Made by a program: the position numbers and the translations under genes. 11,735 nt of DNA from contig JADGNH010000054.1 in the NCBI GenBank assembly GCA_017883605.1, forward strand, positions 1 to 11,735, given 5' to 3'. Numbering within the stretch: the stretch's first letter is position 1; the number at the start of each line of letters is the position of its first letter. Under the pieces are notes generated by a model. It was given only the letters and a program-made list of their open reading frames with translations, had not been told where the DNA came from and searched no databases. This document shows, one piece after another, positions 1 through 5,527 of the stretch. The DNA is from Methanobacteriaceae archaeon. Its GTDB lineage: Archaea > Methanobacteriota > Methanobacteria > Methanobacteriales > Methanobacteriaceae.

Positions 1-66
1 GCGCGAGGTGCTGGGCACGTATGAGTGCGCCCAGTGCAACAACCTTTTTCATGCAGCATCGGGCTC
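1..66. other. GC-rich left edge, unidentified (end of a gene or structured RNA)
   Basis: These bases are roughly 60% G+C, well above the rest of the window. On the plus strand, bases 8-16 can pair with 29-37: nine pairs, two of them G-U, with the core CTGGGC/GCCCAG. A T5 tract follows at 45-49. On the minus strand the same arms would carry A-C mismatches, so an RNA hairpin is better supported on the plus strand. A competing minus reading starts at an ATG at 52 (MKKVVALGALIRAQHLA, open to the edge). It has GGAG at 67-64, overlapping the stop of the upstream gene. A plus reading through a CxxC (YECAQC) is open to 196 but overlaps the nuclease gene antisense. I cannot decide between these without sequence to the left. 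Confidence 0.3.
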
Positions 67-486
67 CTACGCTGCCTCTTCTTCACTTTCCACAACTTCT
101 ACTTCATCAACTTCCAGGGGGCGATTGGAAAATTTCTTTGCCAGGGCCATCAAACTGTCCTTATCTATGAGTTTTATATTCCTCCTGGCGGCGTAGTTCA
201 CCGCATTGGTGGTGAAGTAGGATGTGGTAACAACCACCATCTTGCTGGCCTTCAGAGTTTTGGCAACCATTTCCAACTCTTTTAAAACGTCGAGCCCCAC
301 TTCCCACCGCTCATCATAATTTTTACAGGCTACTACTACTCCCACATCCCCTAAAACAGTGGGTAAAACTCCGTAGATATCTATTATGTGCCGGGAGGTT
401 TGGAAGTTTTCATATACTTTAAATCCGGATTGTTCCATAACCTTTGCAACGAACTTAACCAATCTGTTTTTTTCCAACTTGCTCAC
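67..486 (-). CDS. Mrr-like restriction endonuclease-fold protein
   Basis: A 139-residue protein that resembles the Mrr catalytic (PD-(D/E)xK nuclease) domain almost end to end. In order it has an N-terminal helix (about 5-20), the strand ending in Asp36 (IIDIYG), the core strand with VVVACK (50-55), the VGLDVLKELE helix (63-72), VVVTTSYFT (84-92), and NIKLIDKDSL (103-112), which is the usual 'nI.Lid...L' ending. The tail (about 120-139) is acidic and probably disordered. The residue two before Lys55 is Ala53, where active family members have Gln or Glu, so catalysis is uncertain. No methylase or specificity gene is nearby, so this is not an evident restriction system; DNA repair or DNA binding is an alternative. 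The start is uncertain: GTG at 486 (GGTG 7 nt upstream) or TTG at 477 (GGGTGAG 4-5 nt upstream). It is divergent from surE. Confidence 0.8.
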   Translation of the reverse strand: MSKLEKNRLVKFVAKVMEQSGFKVYENFQTSRHIIDIYGVLPTVLGDVGVVVACKNYDERWEVGLDVLKELEMVAKTLKASKMVVVTTSYFTTNAVNYAARRNIKLIDKDSLMALAKKFSNRPLEVDEVEVVESEEEAA

Positions 487-571
487 CCTATTGCACCGAG
501 GTGAATGATGATCAGTAATTTACTCTTTTAATATGGACTATTGATCTGTATTATTATTTGTTTTTTAGTTC

Positions 572-580
572 TTTATACTT
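572..580 (+). promoter_or_regulatory. Likely TATA box of surE
   Basis: TTTATACTT sits about 60 bp ahead of the preferred surE start. It would place transcription initiation near 600-605, giving a leader of about 35 nt that contains the ribosome-binding site GGTGGAG (624-630). This is a pattern match only. Confidence 0.5.
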
Positions 581-638
581 AAAACTGTCCCTATCCCATA
601 TTTTCCCACGTAAACTTTTTGAAGGTGGAGATAGAAAC

Positions 639-1424
639 ATGCCTTATATGAGAATTCTCATCACTAACGACGATGGTGTTAACTCGTCAGGAATCATGGC
701 AGCTAAAAAAGCAGTAGAAGATCTGGGAAAGATCGACGTGGTGGCCCCTGCAACCCAGCAAAGTGGTATTGGACATGCTTTAACCCTTTTTGAACCGATA
801 CGGGTAACTTCAAACAACCTGATAGATGGTACAGAAGCATACTCTGTTTCAGGGACGCCCACAGATGCGGTAATAATTGGGATCTACGAGCTTACCGATA
901 AAAAACCAGATCTGCTGATATCTGGCATAAATATTGGAGAAAACCTGGGAATGTCAGAACTCACCACTTCAGGAACCATAGGGGCTGCTATGGAGGCGTC
1001 GGTTCATGGTGTAAACGCCCTTTCAGTCTCACTTCAGGTTAACCGGGGAGATATAAAGTTTCATGATGGATACGTAGATGTGGACTTTTCTCATGCTCAG
1101 AAAATGACCAGAAGAGTTTCGAAAATGATTCTTGAGAAGGGTTTGCCAGAGGGGGTTGATTTTTTGAACTTAAATGTTCCATCTAACCCTAAAAATGATG
1201 ATTTAAAGCTTACCATGTTGGGAAAGAGAATGTATCAGATTCACATAGAGAAAAGGCTTGATCCCAGGGGAAGACCTTACTATTGGATAGATGGGGATTC
1301 GGTTGAGGACGATAAAAGAGGTACAGATGTTCATGTGCTTAAAAGAGAAAATTGTGCCACCATAACTCCCATATCCATGGATTCAACTTCAGATTTGGAT
1401 CTTATGAAAGATTGGCTTGATTAG
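639..1424 (+). CDS. surE: 5'/3'-nucleotidase SurE
   Basis: A 261-residue SurE-family metal-dependent phosphatase. The family removes phosphate from nucleoside 5'- and 3'-monophosphates and acts in the cytoplasm as a dimer or tetramer. The sequence shows the N-terminal ITNDDG with the metal-binding Asp pair at 11-12, APATQQSGIGHALT with the conserved Ser, SGTPTDAV, and SGINIGENLG followed by TSGTIGAAMEA, the family signature. Length is typical. I chose the ATG at 639 because GGTGGAG (624-630) lies 8 nt upstream. The ATG at 648 is also possible, but a TTG at 558 falls before the promoter and adds a non-homologous-looking extension. The gene has its own promoter and is followed by the 692-bp gene-free stretch, so it appears to be transcribed alone. 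Confidence 0.95.
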   Translation: MPYMRILITNDDGVNSSGIMAAKKAVEDLGKIDVVAPATQQSGIGHALTLFEPIRVTSNNLIDGTEAYSVSGTPTDAVIIGIYELTDKKPDLLISGINIGENLGMSELTTSGTIGAAMEASVHGVNALSVSLQVNRGDIKFHDGYVDVDFSHAQKMTRRVSKMILEKGLPEGVDFLNLNVPSNPKNDDLKLTMLGKRMYQIHIEKRLDPRGRPYYWIDGDSVEDDKRGTDVHVLKRENCATITPISMDSTSDLDLMKDWLD

Positions 1425-1482
1425 CTTGTTTTTCAATTATTTAGCTTTTGATCAGTTGAAGTTTTAACTAACAAAAAAAAAT

Positions 1483-1498
1483 TTATCAATTTTGATAA
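1483..1498. repeat. 16-bp palindrome TTATCAATTTTGATAA
   Basis: Perfect 7-bp arms around a 2-bp centre, about 60 bp after the surE stop. The tiny loop and the lack of a following T-run argue against a terminator. It looks more like a dimeric-protein binding site, but an AT-rich palindrome of this size can occur by chance. Confidence 0.4.
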
Positions 1499-1619
1499 GA
1501 ATTAAAAATTTAATAAACATTAGAAGTAAAATTTTAAAGATTTTTTATCTTTAAAACTGTTTAAAAGAGCATTAAAGGGCACTTTTAAAATGAAAAGATT
1601 TTTTAACTAATTTTATTTT

Positions 1620-1630
1620 TCTACAGTAGA
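1620..1630 (+). promoter_or_regulatory. Palindromic site 1, TCTACAGTAGA
   Basis: An exact 11-bp palindrome (5-bp arms, A at the centre). With its left flank it reads TTATTTTTCTACAGTAGA, which recurs exactly, inverted, at site 3. The spacing to site 2 is 43 bp centre to centre, about four helical turns. Confidence 0.6.
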
Positions 1631-1662
1631 TTATAAATTTGTGGTTATCTCAAATAATTTAC

Positions 1663-1673
1663 TCTACTGTAGA
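1663..1673 (-). promoter_or_regulatory. Palindromic site 2, TCTACTGTAGA
   Basis: An exact copy of the palindrome in the orientation opposite to site 1, judged by the central base and the AT-rich flank. On the minus strand it reads ATATTCTACAGTAGA. Confidence 0.6.
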
Positions 1674-1789
1674 ATATTTTGCTAATTTTTTCTGAGATTT
1701 TAAAATTAGTTCCTAGACGTCCACATCGGGAAATTTTTTACCAATAGAAAGAAGTGAAAATGAACTTGTTAATATTGATATTTAGGATC

Positions 1790-1826
1790 AATTTGTCTAC
1801 TGATGATAAAATTTGTCTACTGTAGA
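1790..1826 (-). promoter_or_regulatory. Palindromic site 3 plus decayed copy, 20-bp direct repeat
   Basis: The 13-mer AATTTGTCTACTG occurs at 1790-1802 and again at 1810-1822, exactly 20 bp apart. The second copy continues into a perfect TCTACTGTAGA (1816-1826). The first continues as TCTACTGATGA (1796-1806), two mismatches from the palindrome. This looks like a local duplication of a site, one half of which has decayed, or a tandem two-site operator. Confidence 0.6.
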
Positions 1827-1977
1827 AAAATAATTAAATTTATATAAATTTATATAAAATTATTGGATAAATTTGGGTTATTTTAAAATAATATCTCTTA
1901 TAATTCCTAAATAGATTATTGAACTAAATATTAAAGATTTTAAGGGATTGATTCTAGTATTAAGCCTGAAATTGTCT

Positions 1978-1988
1978 TCTACAGTAGA
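1978..1988 (+). promoter_or_regulatory. Palindromic site 4, TCTACAGTAGA
   Basis: A perfect copy, here extended to a 13-bp palindrome TTCTACAGTAGAA (1977-1989). It lies about 100 bp ahead of the presumed DUF2098 promoter, too far upstream for simple occlusion of that promoter. Confidence 0.6.
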
Positions 1989-2084
1989 AATTATTATACT
2001 TTATTAAATTAAATTTTTTGATTCTTAAGGAAAATTAATTTAATAGAAGGCATAACTTTATTTAATTAAAATTTTAAAATTGAA

Positions 2085-2095
2085 TTTTATTAAAA
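2085..2095 (+). promoter_or_regulatory. Possible TATA element of the DUF2098 gene
   Basis: TTTTATTAAAA would place initiation near 2112-2117, at or just before the start codon. With no clear Shine-Dalgarno upstream, a leaderless or very short-leader transcript is possible. Confidence is low because the whole region is AT-rich. Confidence 0.3.
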
Positions 2096-2116
2096 AAATT
2101 AGATTTTACACGTGAT

Positions 2117-2437
2117 GTGATGAAACTTTCAGACTCAAGAAACAGGGAAATCGTAGAAGGATGTACTGTTAAGTACCTTCGAACCCACACCATAGGAAAA
2201 GTCGAAGAAATAAGCATTAGAAACGGTGTTGAATGGATAAAGATTGATAAAACAGGGTTATATTATAGAAAAGAATACCTTGAGGTGTTGGAACAATCCG
2301 AGACACCCCAGGCAAGGGAAAATACATCGGCAAAGGATAAAATTCTCCTCAAAATTGCAAGATCCCGGATGAATGTTAGAACAGCAGGAACAGAGATATC
2401 TGACCATCCAGATGGGCCAGGATATGGTGGGGGCTAA
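2117..2437 (+). CDS. DUF2098-type small methanogen protein
   Basis: A 106-residue protein of unknown function. Residues about 10-58 (IVEGCTVKYLRTHTIGKVEEI, EWIKIDKTGLYYRKEYLEVLE) match my memory of the DUF2098 family of methanogens: a small beta-rich, SH3-like-looking unit with conserved GKV..I and TGLYYR. Residues about 60-80 are a charged linker and helix. The C-terminus (DHPDGPGYGGG) is Gly/Pro-rich and probably flexible. No Cys pair, signal peptide or membrane segment is present. The start is GTG at 2117 or ATG at 2120; neither has a good ribosome site, so initiation may be leaderless. The gene is flanked by the palindrome array upstream and by the convergent marker 12 gene downstream. 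No function can be inferred from the sequence. Confidence 0.75.
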   Translation: MMKLSDSRNREIVEGCTVKYLRTHTIGKVEEISIRNGVEWIKIDKTGLYYRKEYLEVLEQSETPQARENTSAKDKILLKIARSRMNVRTAGTEISDHPDGPGYGGG

Positions 2438-2517
2438 TATTCAAAAAGTTTCTAAAATTAGTCGTTTAAATTTAGTTATTTTTATATACCACTTAATCAG
2501 TTTTAATTTATTTTATT
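2438..2517. terminator. Convergent terminator region
   Basis: An 80-bp AT-rich spacer between two convergent genes. T-runs on the plus strand (about 2476-2492) and on the minus strand (complement of CAAAAAG near 2442) could end both transcripts, in the oligo-T manner usual in archaea. No strong hairpin is seen. Confidence 0.4.
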
Positions 2518-3534
2518 TTAATTTTCTCTTAATTTTAAATTTGAATCAACTTTTATCCCTAAAATATCTTTATCACCTTCGAAAACAGCTTTAGCTATTT
2601 GGGCACTTCCCACCGAACCGGAAGTTGCAGGGAGTCCAATTACTTCTGCTATATCTTTAATACCGTCCTTAATCCTCTTAAAAAGGTTGAGAGGTTCTTG
2701 CATTGAACCAAAAGAACCGGTAAGAACTATTCCATCGATTTCATTTTTTGCTATTCCTGCAAGACCCCATATTTCCATGTTTATGGTCATTATCATGGTT
2801 TTAAGGGCCAGATCTGCTTTTGAGTCACCATCAAGGTAATTCTTCAGAAGCTCTTCCTTGGCTTTAAACACTTTCTCTTCAATTCCAGCCACTTTAACAG
2901 CTCCTGCCCTTGAAAAACATTCATTAGCTGTTTTAACGCCATCGTCTATCATTCTGATCATTTCCAGGTCCAGGGGGCCATGTATGATCCCCATGGCGCC
3001 GAGACAGGCATCTATAGCCCCACGTATTCTCCCCTCCTCTATGAGGATACTTACTGTATTGGAGCTTATATCTGAAACAATCATGTTATCCCATCCTGTT
3101 TCTAAATAGGCGTTGTAAGAGATGCTCACCTTTTCTGGGCTGGCATGATGGGAATAGGCAGCCCTAAAACAGGGATCCATGCAGGGTGTGTTCTGGTGCA
3201 ATCCGGGGATCAGAACCGTGGGTATACCTGAATTTTCTATCTCATCATAAACAGCGGTTCCCCCACCGGTTACTTTTCCAGCACCCCCAATAGCTATTAT
3301 TCCCCGATTTCCCGCCTTTTCCAGGGGTACTATGCTGTTGATCCCGTCTCCCATTGCATAAGTTATGGCCATGAGTTGAATTGATCCTGTATCAACCCTT
3401 TTTGAGAGCTCTTCCAGGGCCGATACTTTACCGGTGGAGAGTTTTTCCCTACCTATTTTAAAGTGAATCGGCTCTTTCTCAAGTATTGTAAAGGAAACTC
3501 CTGTTGTACCGTGGTCCATACCCACAAAGACCAT
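2518..3534 (-). CDS. Methanogenesis marker protein 12 (UPF0285)
   Basis: A 338-residue protein matching the methanogenesis marker 12 / UPF0285 family, which is restricted to methanogens and relatives. It has an ASKHA (acetate/sugar kinase, actin) fold signature: an N-terminal phosphate-loop-like MDHGTTGVSFTI (6-17), a glycine-rich IAIGGAGKVTGGGTAVYDEI in the first half, and a C-terminal VLTGSFGSMQEP resembling the adenosine motif. The biochemical role is not established to my knowledge; a kinase or ATPase linked to methanogenesis is the family-level guess. The start ATG at 3534 has GGGTGAT at 3544-3538. The gene follows ilvC on the same strand, but after a T-tract and a 234-bp gap with its own TATA box, so it is probably transcribed separately. 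Confidence 0.88.
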   Translation of the reverse strand: MVFVGMDHGTTGVSFTILEKEPIHFKIGREKLSTGKVSALEELSKRVDTGSIQLMAITYAMGDGINSIVPLEKAGNRGIIAIGGAGKVTGGGTAVYDEIENSGIPTVLIPGLHQNTPCMDPCFRAAYSHHASPEKVSISYNAYLETGWDNMIVSDISSNTVSILIEEGRIRGAIDACLGAMGIIHGPLDLEMIRMIDDGVKTANECFSRAGAVKVAGIEEKVFKAKEELLKNYLDGDSKADLALKTMIMTINMEIWGLAGIAKNEIDGIVLTGSFGSMQEPLNLFKRIKDGIKDIAEVIGLPATSGSVGSAQIAKAVFEGDKDILGIKVDSNLKLREN

Positions 3535-3570
3535 TTAATCACCCATTTTTATGGCATATCTCTTTTAGAA

Positions 3571-3576
3571 TTTATA
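3571..3576 (-). promoter_or_regulatory. TATA box of marker 12 gene
   Basis: On the minus strand CTATAAATTC covers this position. Initiation about 25 bp downstream (near 3548) would give a leader of roughly 14 nt that still contains the GGGTGAT ribosome site. The geometry is good. Confidence 0.6.
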
Positions 3577-3657
3577 GCAACATCTGTTAGATAATATTAA
3601 TTTTAATCAAACCAATCTTTTGACTGGATAAAGTCAATATTTACTTTATCAGAGCAA

Positions 3658-3730
3658 TATAAAACTATTCTAAGTAATTATAAACTATTTCATCTAATTA
3701 TAAACTATTCTAAGTAATTATAAACTTTTA
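3658..3730. repeat. 20-bp tandem repeat, about 3.6 copies
   Basis: Units TATAAACTATTCTAAGTAAT at 3658-3678 (21 bp, one extra A), 3679-3698 (variant with TTCATC), 3699-3718 (exact) and a partial copy from 3719. Each unit contains a TATA-like TTTATAATT on the minus strand. It lies just past the ilvC terminator and 80-160 bp upstream of the marker 12 TATA box. Confidence 0.75.
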
Positions 3731-3740
3731 TTTATTGTCG

Positions 3741-3768
3741 AGGAAGAAAAAAAAATTTAAAAGAGGGT
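3741..3768 (-). terminator. Oligo-T terminator after ilvC
   Basis: Immediately after the ilvC stop, the minus strand carries a T9 run (plus-strand A9 at 3747-3755). This is the usual form of archaeal intrinsic termination. Confidence 0.55.
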
Positions 3769-4755
3769 TTACTTTTCAAGACCGCACAGTTTACGGAGTT
3801 TGCCGCCCACCTCTTCGATTTGAAGCTCGCTTTCAATTGTTCTGAGCCTGTTCAGCATGGGCCTCCCTGCCGTGTTTTCCAGAGTCCATTCCTTTGCAAA
3901 TTCCCCGGTTTGTATCTCAGAGAGGATTTTTTTCATTTCTTCTTGTGCGTCAGGCTTTATTACTCGACTTCGTCTTGAAAGGCCCCCAAATTCTGCGGTG
4001 TTGCTCACATCATGCCACATTCCTGCGAATCCTTTGGCATAGATCAGGTCCACTATTAGCTTCAGCTCGTGGCAGGTTTCAAAATAGGCCAGTTCTGGCT
4101 GGTATCCTGCGTCCACCAGGGTCTTAAAGCCTGCTTTTATGAGTTCGGTGACACCTCCACATAGTACGGCCTGTTCACCGAAGAGGTCAGTTTCGGTCTC
4201 TTCCTTAAAGCTGGTCTTAAGCACACCAGCCCGGGTAAGACCGCATCCCTGGCCCATTGCCAGTGCAATCTGGAAAGCGTTTCCCGTGAAATCGTTTTCC
4301 ACTGCTACCAGTCCGGGCACACCAAAACCATCTAGATACTGCTGTCTCACCATGGATCCAGGTCCTTTAGGGGCGATCATGGTGATGTTGACATTTTCAG
4401 GAGGGTTTATGTACCGGTAATGTATGTTATAACCGTGTGAAAATGAAATGGTGTTACCTTCCTCTAACCGGCCTTTTATGGATGTTTCGTAGACTTTGGC
4501 TTGAATTTCATCTGGAATAAGCATGTGAACTACGTCTGCTTGTTCTGCAGCATCTTCAACACTTGAAACATTCATTCCATCATTTTTCGCTGTACTCCAT
4601 GAATTACCATCTTTTCTAAGGCCAACTACAACATTCAACCCACTATCGGCCATGTTTCTTGACTGGGCCATTCCCTGACTTCCATATCCTATAACAGCAA
4701 CTGTTTTATCCTTTAAAATGTTCATATCTACGTCTTTTTCATAATACATCTTCAT
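3769..4755 (-). CDS. ilvC: Ketol-acid reductoisomerase
   Basis: A 328-residue class I acetohydroxyacid isomeroreductase. It catalyses Mg-dependent alkyl migration plus NAD(P)H reduction of acetolactate or acetohydroxybutyrate, the second common step of valine and isoleucine synthesis. The N-terminal Rossmann domain (about 1-180) has GYGSQG (23-28) and the cofactor loop GLRKDGNSW (45-53), a loop of the kind usually associated with NADPH. The catalytic His107 lies in SFSHGYN. The C-terminal domain has the metal and substrate residues Asp190 and Glu194 (TDLFGEQ), Glu226 and Glu230 (FETCHE) and Ser251, all at canonical spacing. The ATG at 4755 is preceded by GGGGG about 7 nt away; the ATG at 4749 is an alternative. 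It is separated from ilvN by 270 bp with its own TATA-like element, so its level may be set apart from ilvBN. Confidence 0.97.
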   Translation of the reverse strand: MKMYYEKDVDMNILKDKTVAVIGYGSQGMAQSRNMADSGLNVVVGLRKDGNSWSTAKNDGMNVSSVEDAAEQADVVHMLIPDEIQAKVYETSIKGRLEEGNTISFSHGYNIHYRYINPPENVNITMIAPKGPGSMVRQQYLDGFGVPGLVAVENDFTGNAFQIALAMGQGCGLTRAGVLKTSFKEETETDLFGEQAVLCGGVTELIKAGFKTLVDAGYQPELAYFETCHELKLIVDLIYAKGFAGMWHDVSNTAEFGGLSRRSRVIKPDAQEEMKKILSEIQTGEFAKEWTLENTAGRPMLNRLRTIESELQIEEVGGKLRKLCGLEK

Positions 4756-4794
4756 TTGGTCGCCCCCATTATCAATAAGTTCAATAAATAAATA

Positions 4795-4802
4795 TTCTTA
4801 TA
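4795..4802 (-). promoter_or_regulatory. Likely TATA box of ilvC
   Basis: The minus strand reads GGTATAAGAATA here. It would give initiation near 4770-4778 and a leader of about 15-23 nt including the purine-rich GGGGG. A second element, TTTATAAATC, lies farther upstream (about 4855-4864). Confidence 0.45.
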
Positions 4803-4893
4803 CCACTGACTATACAACGATAAAAAATTAATCACGGTCTAATATTAATGAAAATTGATTTATAAAGTTTACCATAAAAGATTCAAAACACCG

Positions 4894-4902
4894 TTATATA
4901 AA
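4894..4902 (+). promoter_or_regulatory. Orphan plus-strand TATA box
   Basis: TTATATAAA, a close match to the archaeal TATA consensus, points away from ilvC and toward the 3' end of ilvN. Initiation would be near 4920-4928. It is followed by GGGTG (4940-4944) and the small ORF at 4947-4994. Confidence 0.35.
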
Positions 4903-4946
4903 TTTGATTTGGCAGTAGAAGAAATTTAACAGGTTTTAAGGGTGTT

Positions 4947-4994
4947 ATGATGTCTGAGTTTAATTTAAAAAAAATATTTAAAAATAAATTTTAA
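4947..4994 (+). CDS. Possible 15-residue peptide, unproven
   Basis: MMSEFNLKKIFKNKF starts 2 nt after a GGGTG ribosome-like site and about 20-25 nt after the predicted start of an orphan TATA-driven transcript. It is basic, with no run of Ile, Val or Leu codons, so it does not look like an attenuator leader for branched-chain synthesis. The transcript would run antisense into ilvN. In AT-rich DNA such a short frame can be chance. I include it because promoter, ribosome site and ORF line up. Confidence 0.2.
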   Translation: MMSEFNLKKIFKNKF

Positions 4995-5000
4995 AAATTT
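4961..5000 (-). terminator. Oligo-T region after ilvN
   Basis: Downstream of the ilvN stop the minus strand has several T-runs, the longest being T8 (plus-strand A8 at 4967-4974). This supports at least partial termination between ilvN and ilvC. Confidence 0.45.
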
Positions 5001-5025
5001 CGGGGTAAATAATAACCTTGGCCCA

Positions 5026-5526
5026 TTAAATGGTCTTAATGCCCCTTGATATTGCTGTGGGTCCTGTTCTAGCTATTTCTTTAATTCCAAAGCCTCTGAG
5101 GAGATCTATAAGGGCGTCTATCTTGTCTGGAGTTCCGGTAATCTCTATAGTAAGGTTTTCAGAGCTGACATCTATTATCCTTCCCCGAAAGATACTGGCA
5201 TACTGGATAACCTCAGATCTGATGCGTTCTGCCGGGGCATGGACCTTTATGAGACATAATTCCCGTTTCACCGTACTCTCTGGGTCCAGATCTCTCACTT
5301 TGATGACATCAATCAGTTTGTTGAGCTGTTTGGTAATCTGTTCCAGGACCTTCTCATCTCCCTGGGATATTATGGTCATTCTGGCAAATTTATCCTTTTC
5401 TGAAGCCCCTACAGTAATGTTGTCTATGTTAAAGCCCCTTCTGGTGAAAAGACCCGCCACCCGCTGGAGTACACCGGGTTTGTTCAGTACCAGGGCGCTT
5501 ATAATATGGGTTCTCTTTCCTTCCAT
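5026..5526 (-). CDS. ilvN: Acetolactate synthase small (regulatory) subunit
   Basis: A 166-residue regulatory subunit of acetohydroxyacid synthase. It activates the IlvB catalytic subunit and, in the family, confers valine feedback inhibition. Residues about 5-78 form an ACT domain (HIISALVLNKPGVLQRVAGLFTRRGFNIDNITVG), with the Asn and Gly of the typical effector-binding loop. Residues about 85-160 are the C-terminal small-subunit domain (ELCLIKVHAP...IIDVSSENLTIEITGTPDKIDALI). I start it at the ATG at 5526, one base after the ilvB TGA, because GGTGGTGAT at 5539-5531 is an excellent ribosome site inside the end of ilvB. The upstream ATG at 5547 would overlap ilvB by 20 bp without such a site. 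The arrangement implies translational coupling with ilvB. Confidence 0.95.
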   Translation of the reverse strand: MEGKRTHIISALVLNKPGVLQRVAGLFTRRGFNIDNITVGASEKDKFARMTIISQGDEKVLEQITKQLNKLIDVIKVRDLDPESTVKRELCLIKVHAPAERIRSEVIQYASIFRGRIIDVSSENLTIEITGTPDKIDALIDLLRGFGIKEIARTGPTAISRGIKTI

Positions 5527-5527
5527 C

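Larger units (their letters stand above)
1425..2116. other. AT-rich gene-free stretch with palindrome array
   Basis: This is 692 bp between surE and the DUF2098 gene with no convincing coding region. The best small ORF, ATG at 1760 to the stop at 1825 (21 residues, hydrophobic start), has only a weak ribosome site and its stop lies inside a palindrome, so I do not call it. The stretch holds a 16-bp palindrome near surE (1483-1498) and four perfect TCTAC-N-GTAGA sites with one decayed copy (1620-1988). It also has an AT-rich inverted repeat (CTAATTTT 1682-1689 / AAAATTAG 1702-1709) and a short GC-richer island at 1711-1730. T-runs just after surE (about 1429-1433) may end its transcript. Confidence 0.7.

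Noticed and set aside
2..196. Plus-strand zinc-ribbon-like frame (YECAQC) at the left edge
   Set aside because: It has only one CxxC, and the rest is antisense to the Mrr-like gene and Ser/Thr-rich; kept only as an alternative for the edge.
558..638. N-terminal extension of SurE from a TTG
   Set aside because: It would start upstream of the TATA box and lacks homology to the SurE start; ATG 639 has an ideal ribosome site.
1760..1825. 21-residue ORF within the gene-free stretch
   Set aside because: Weak ribosome site, no similarity, and its stop falls inside a palindrome copy.
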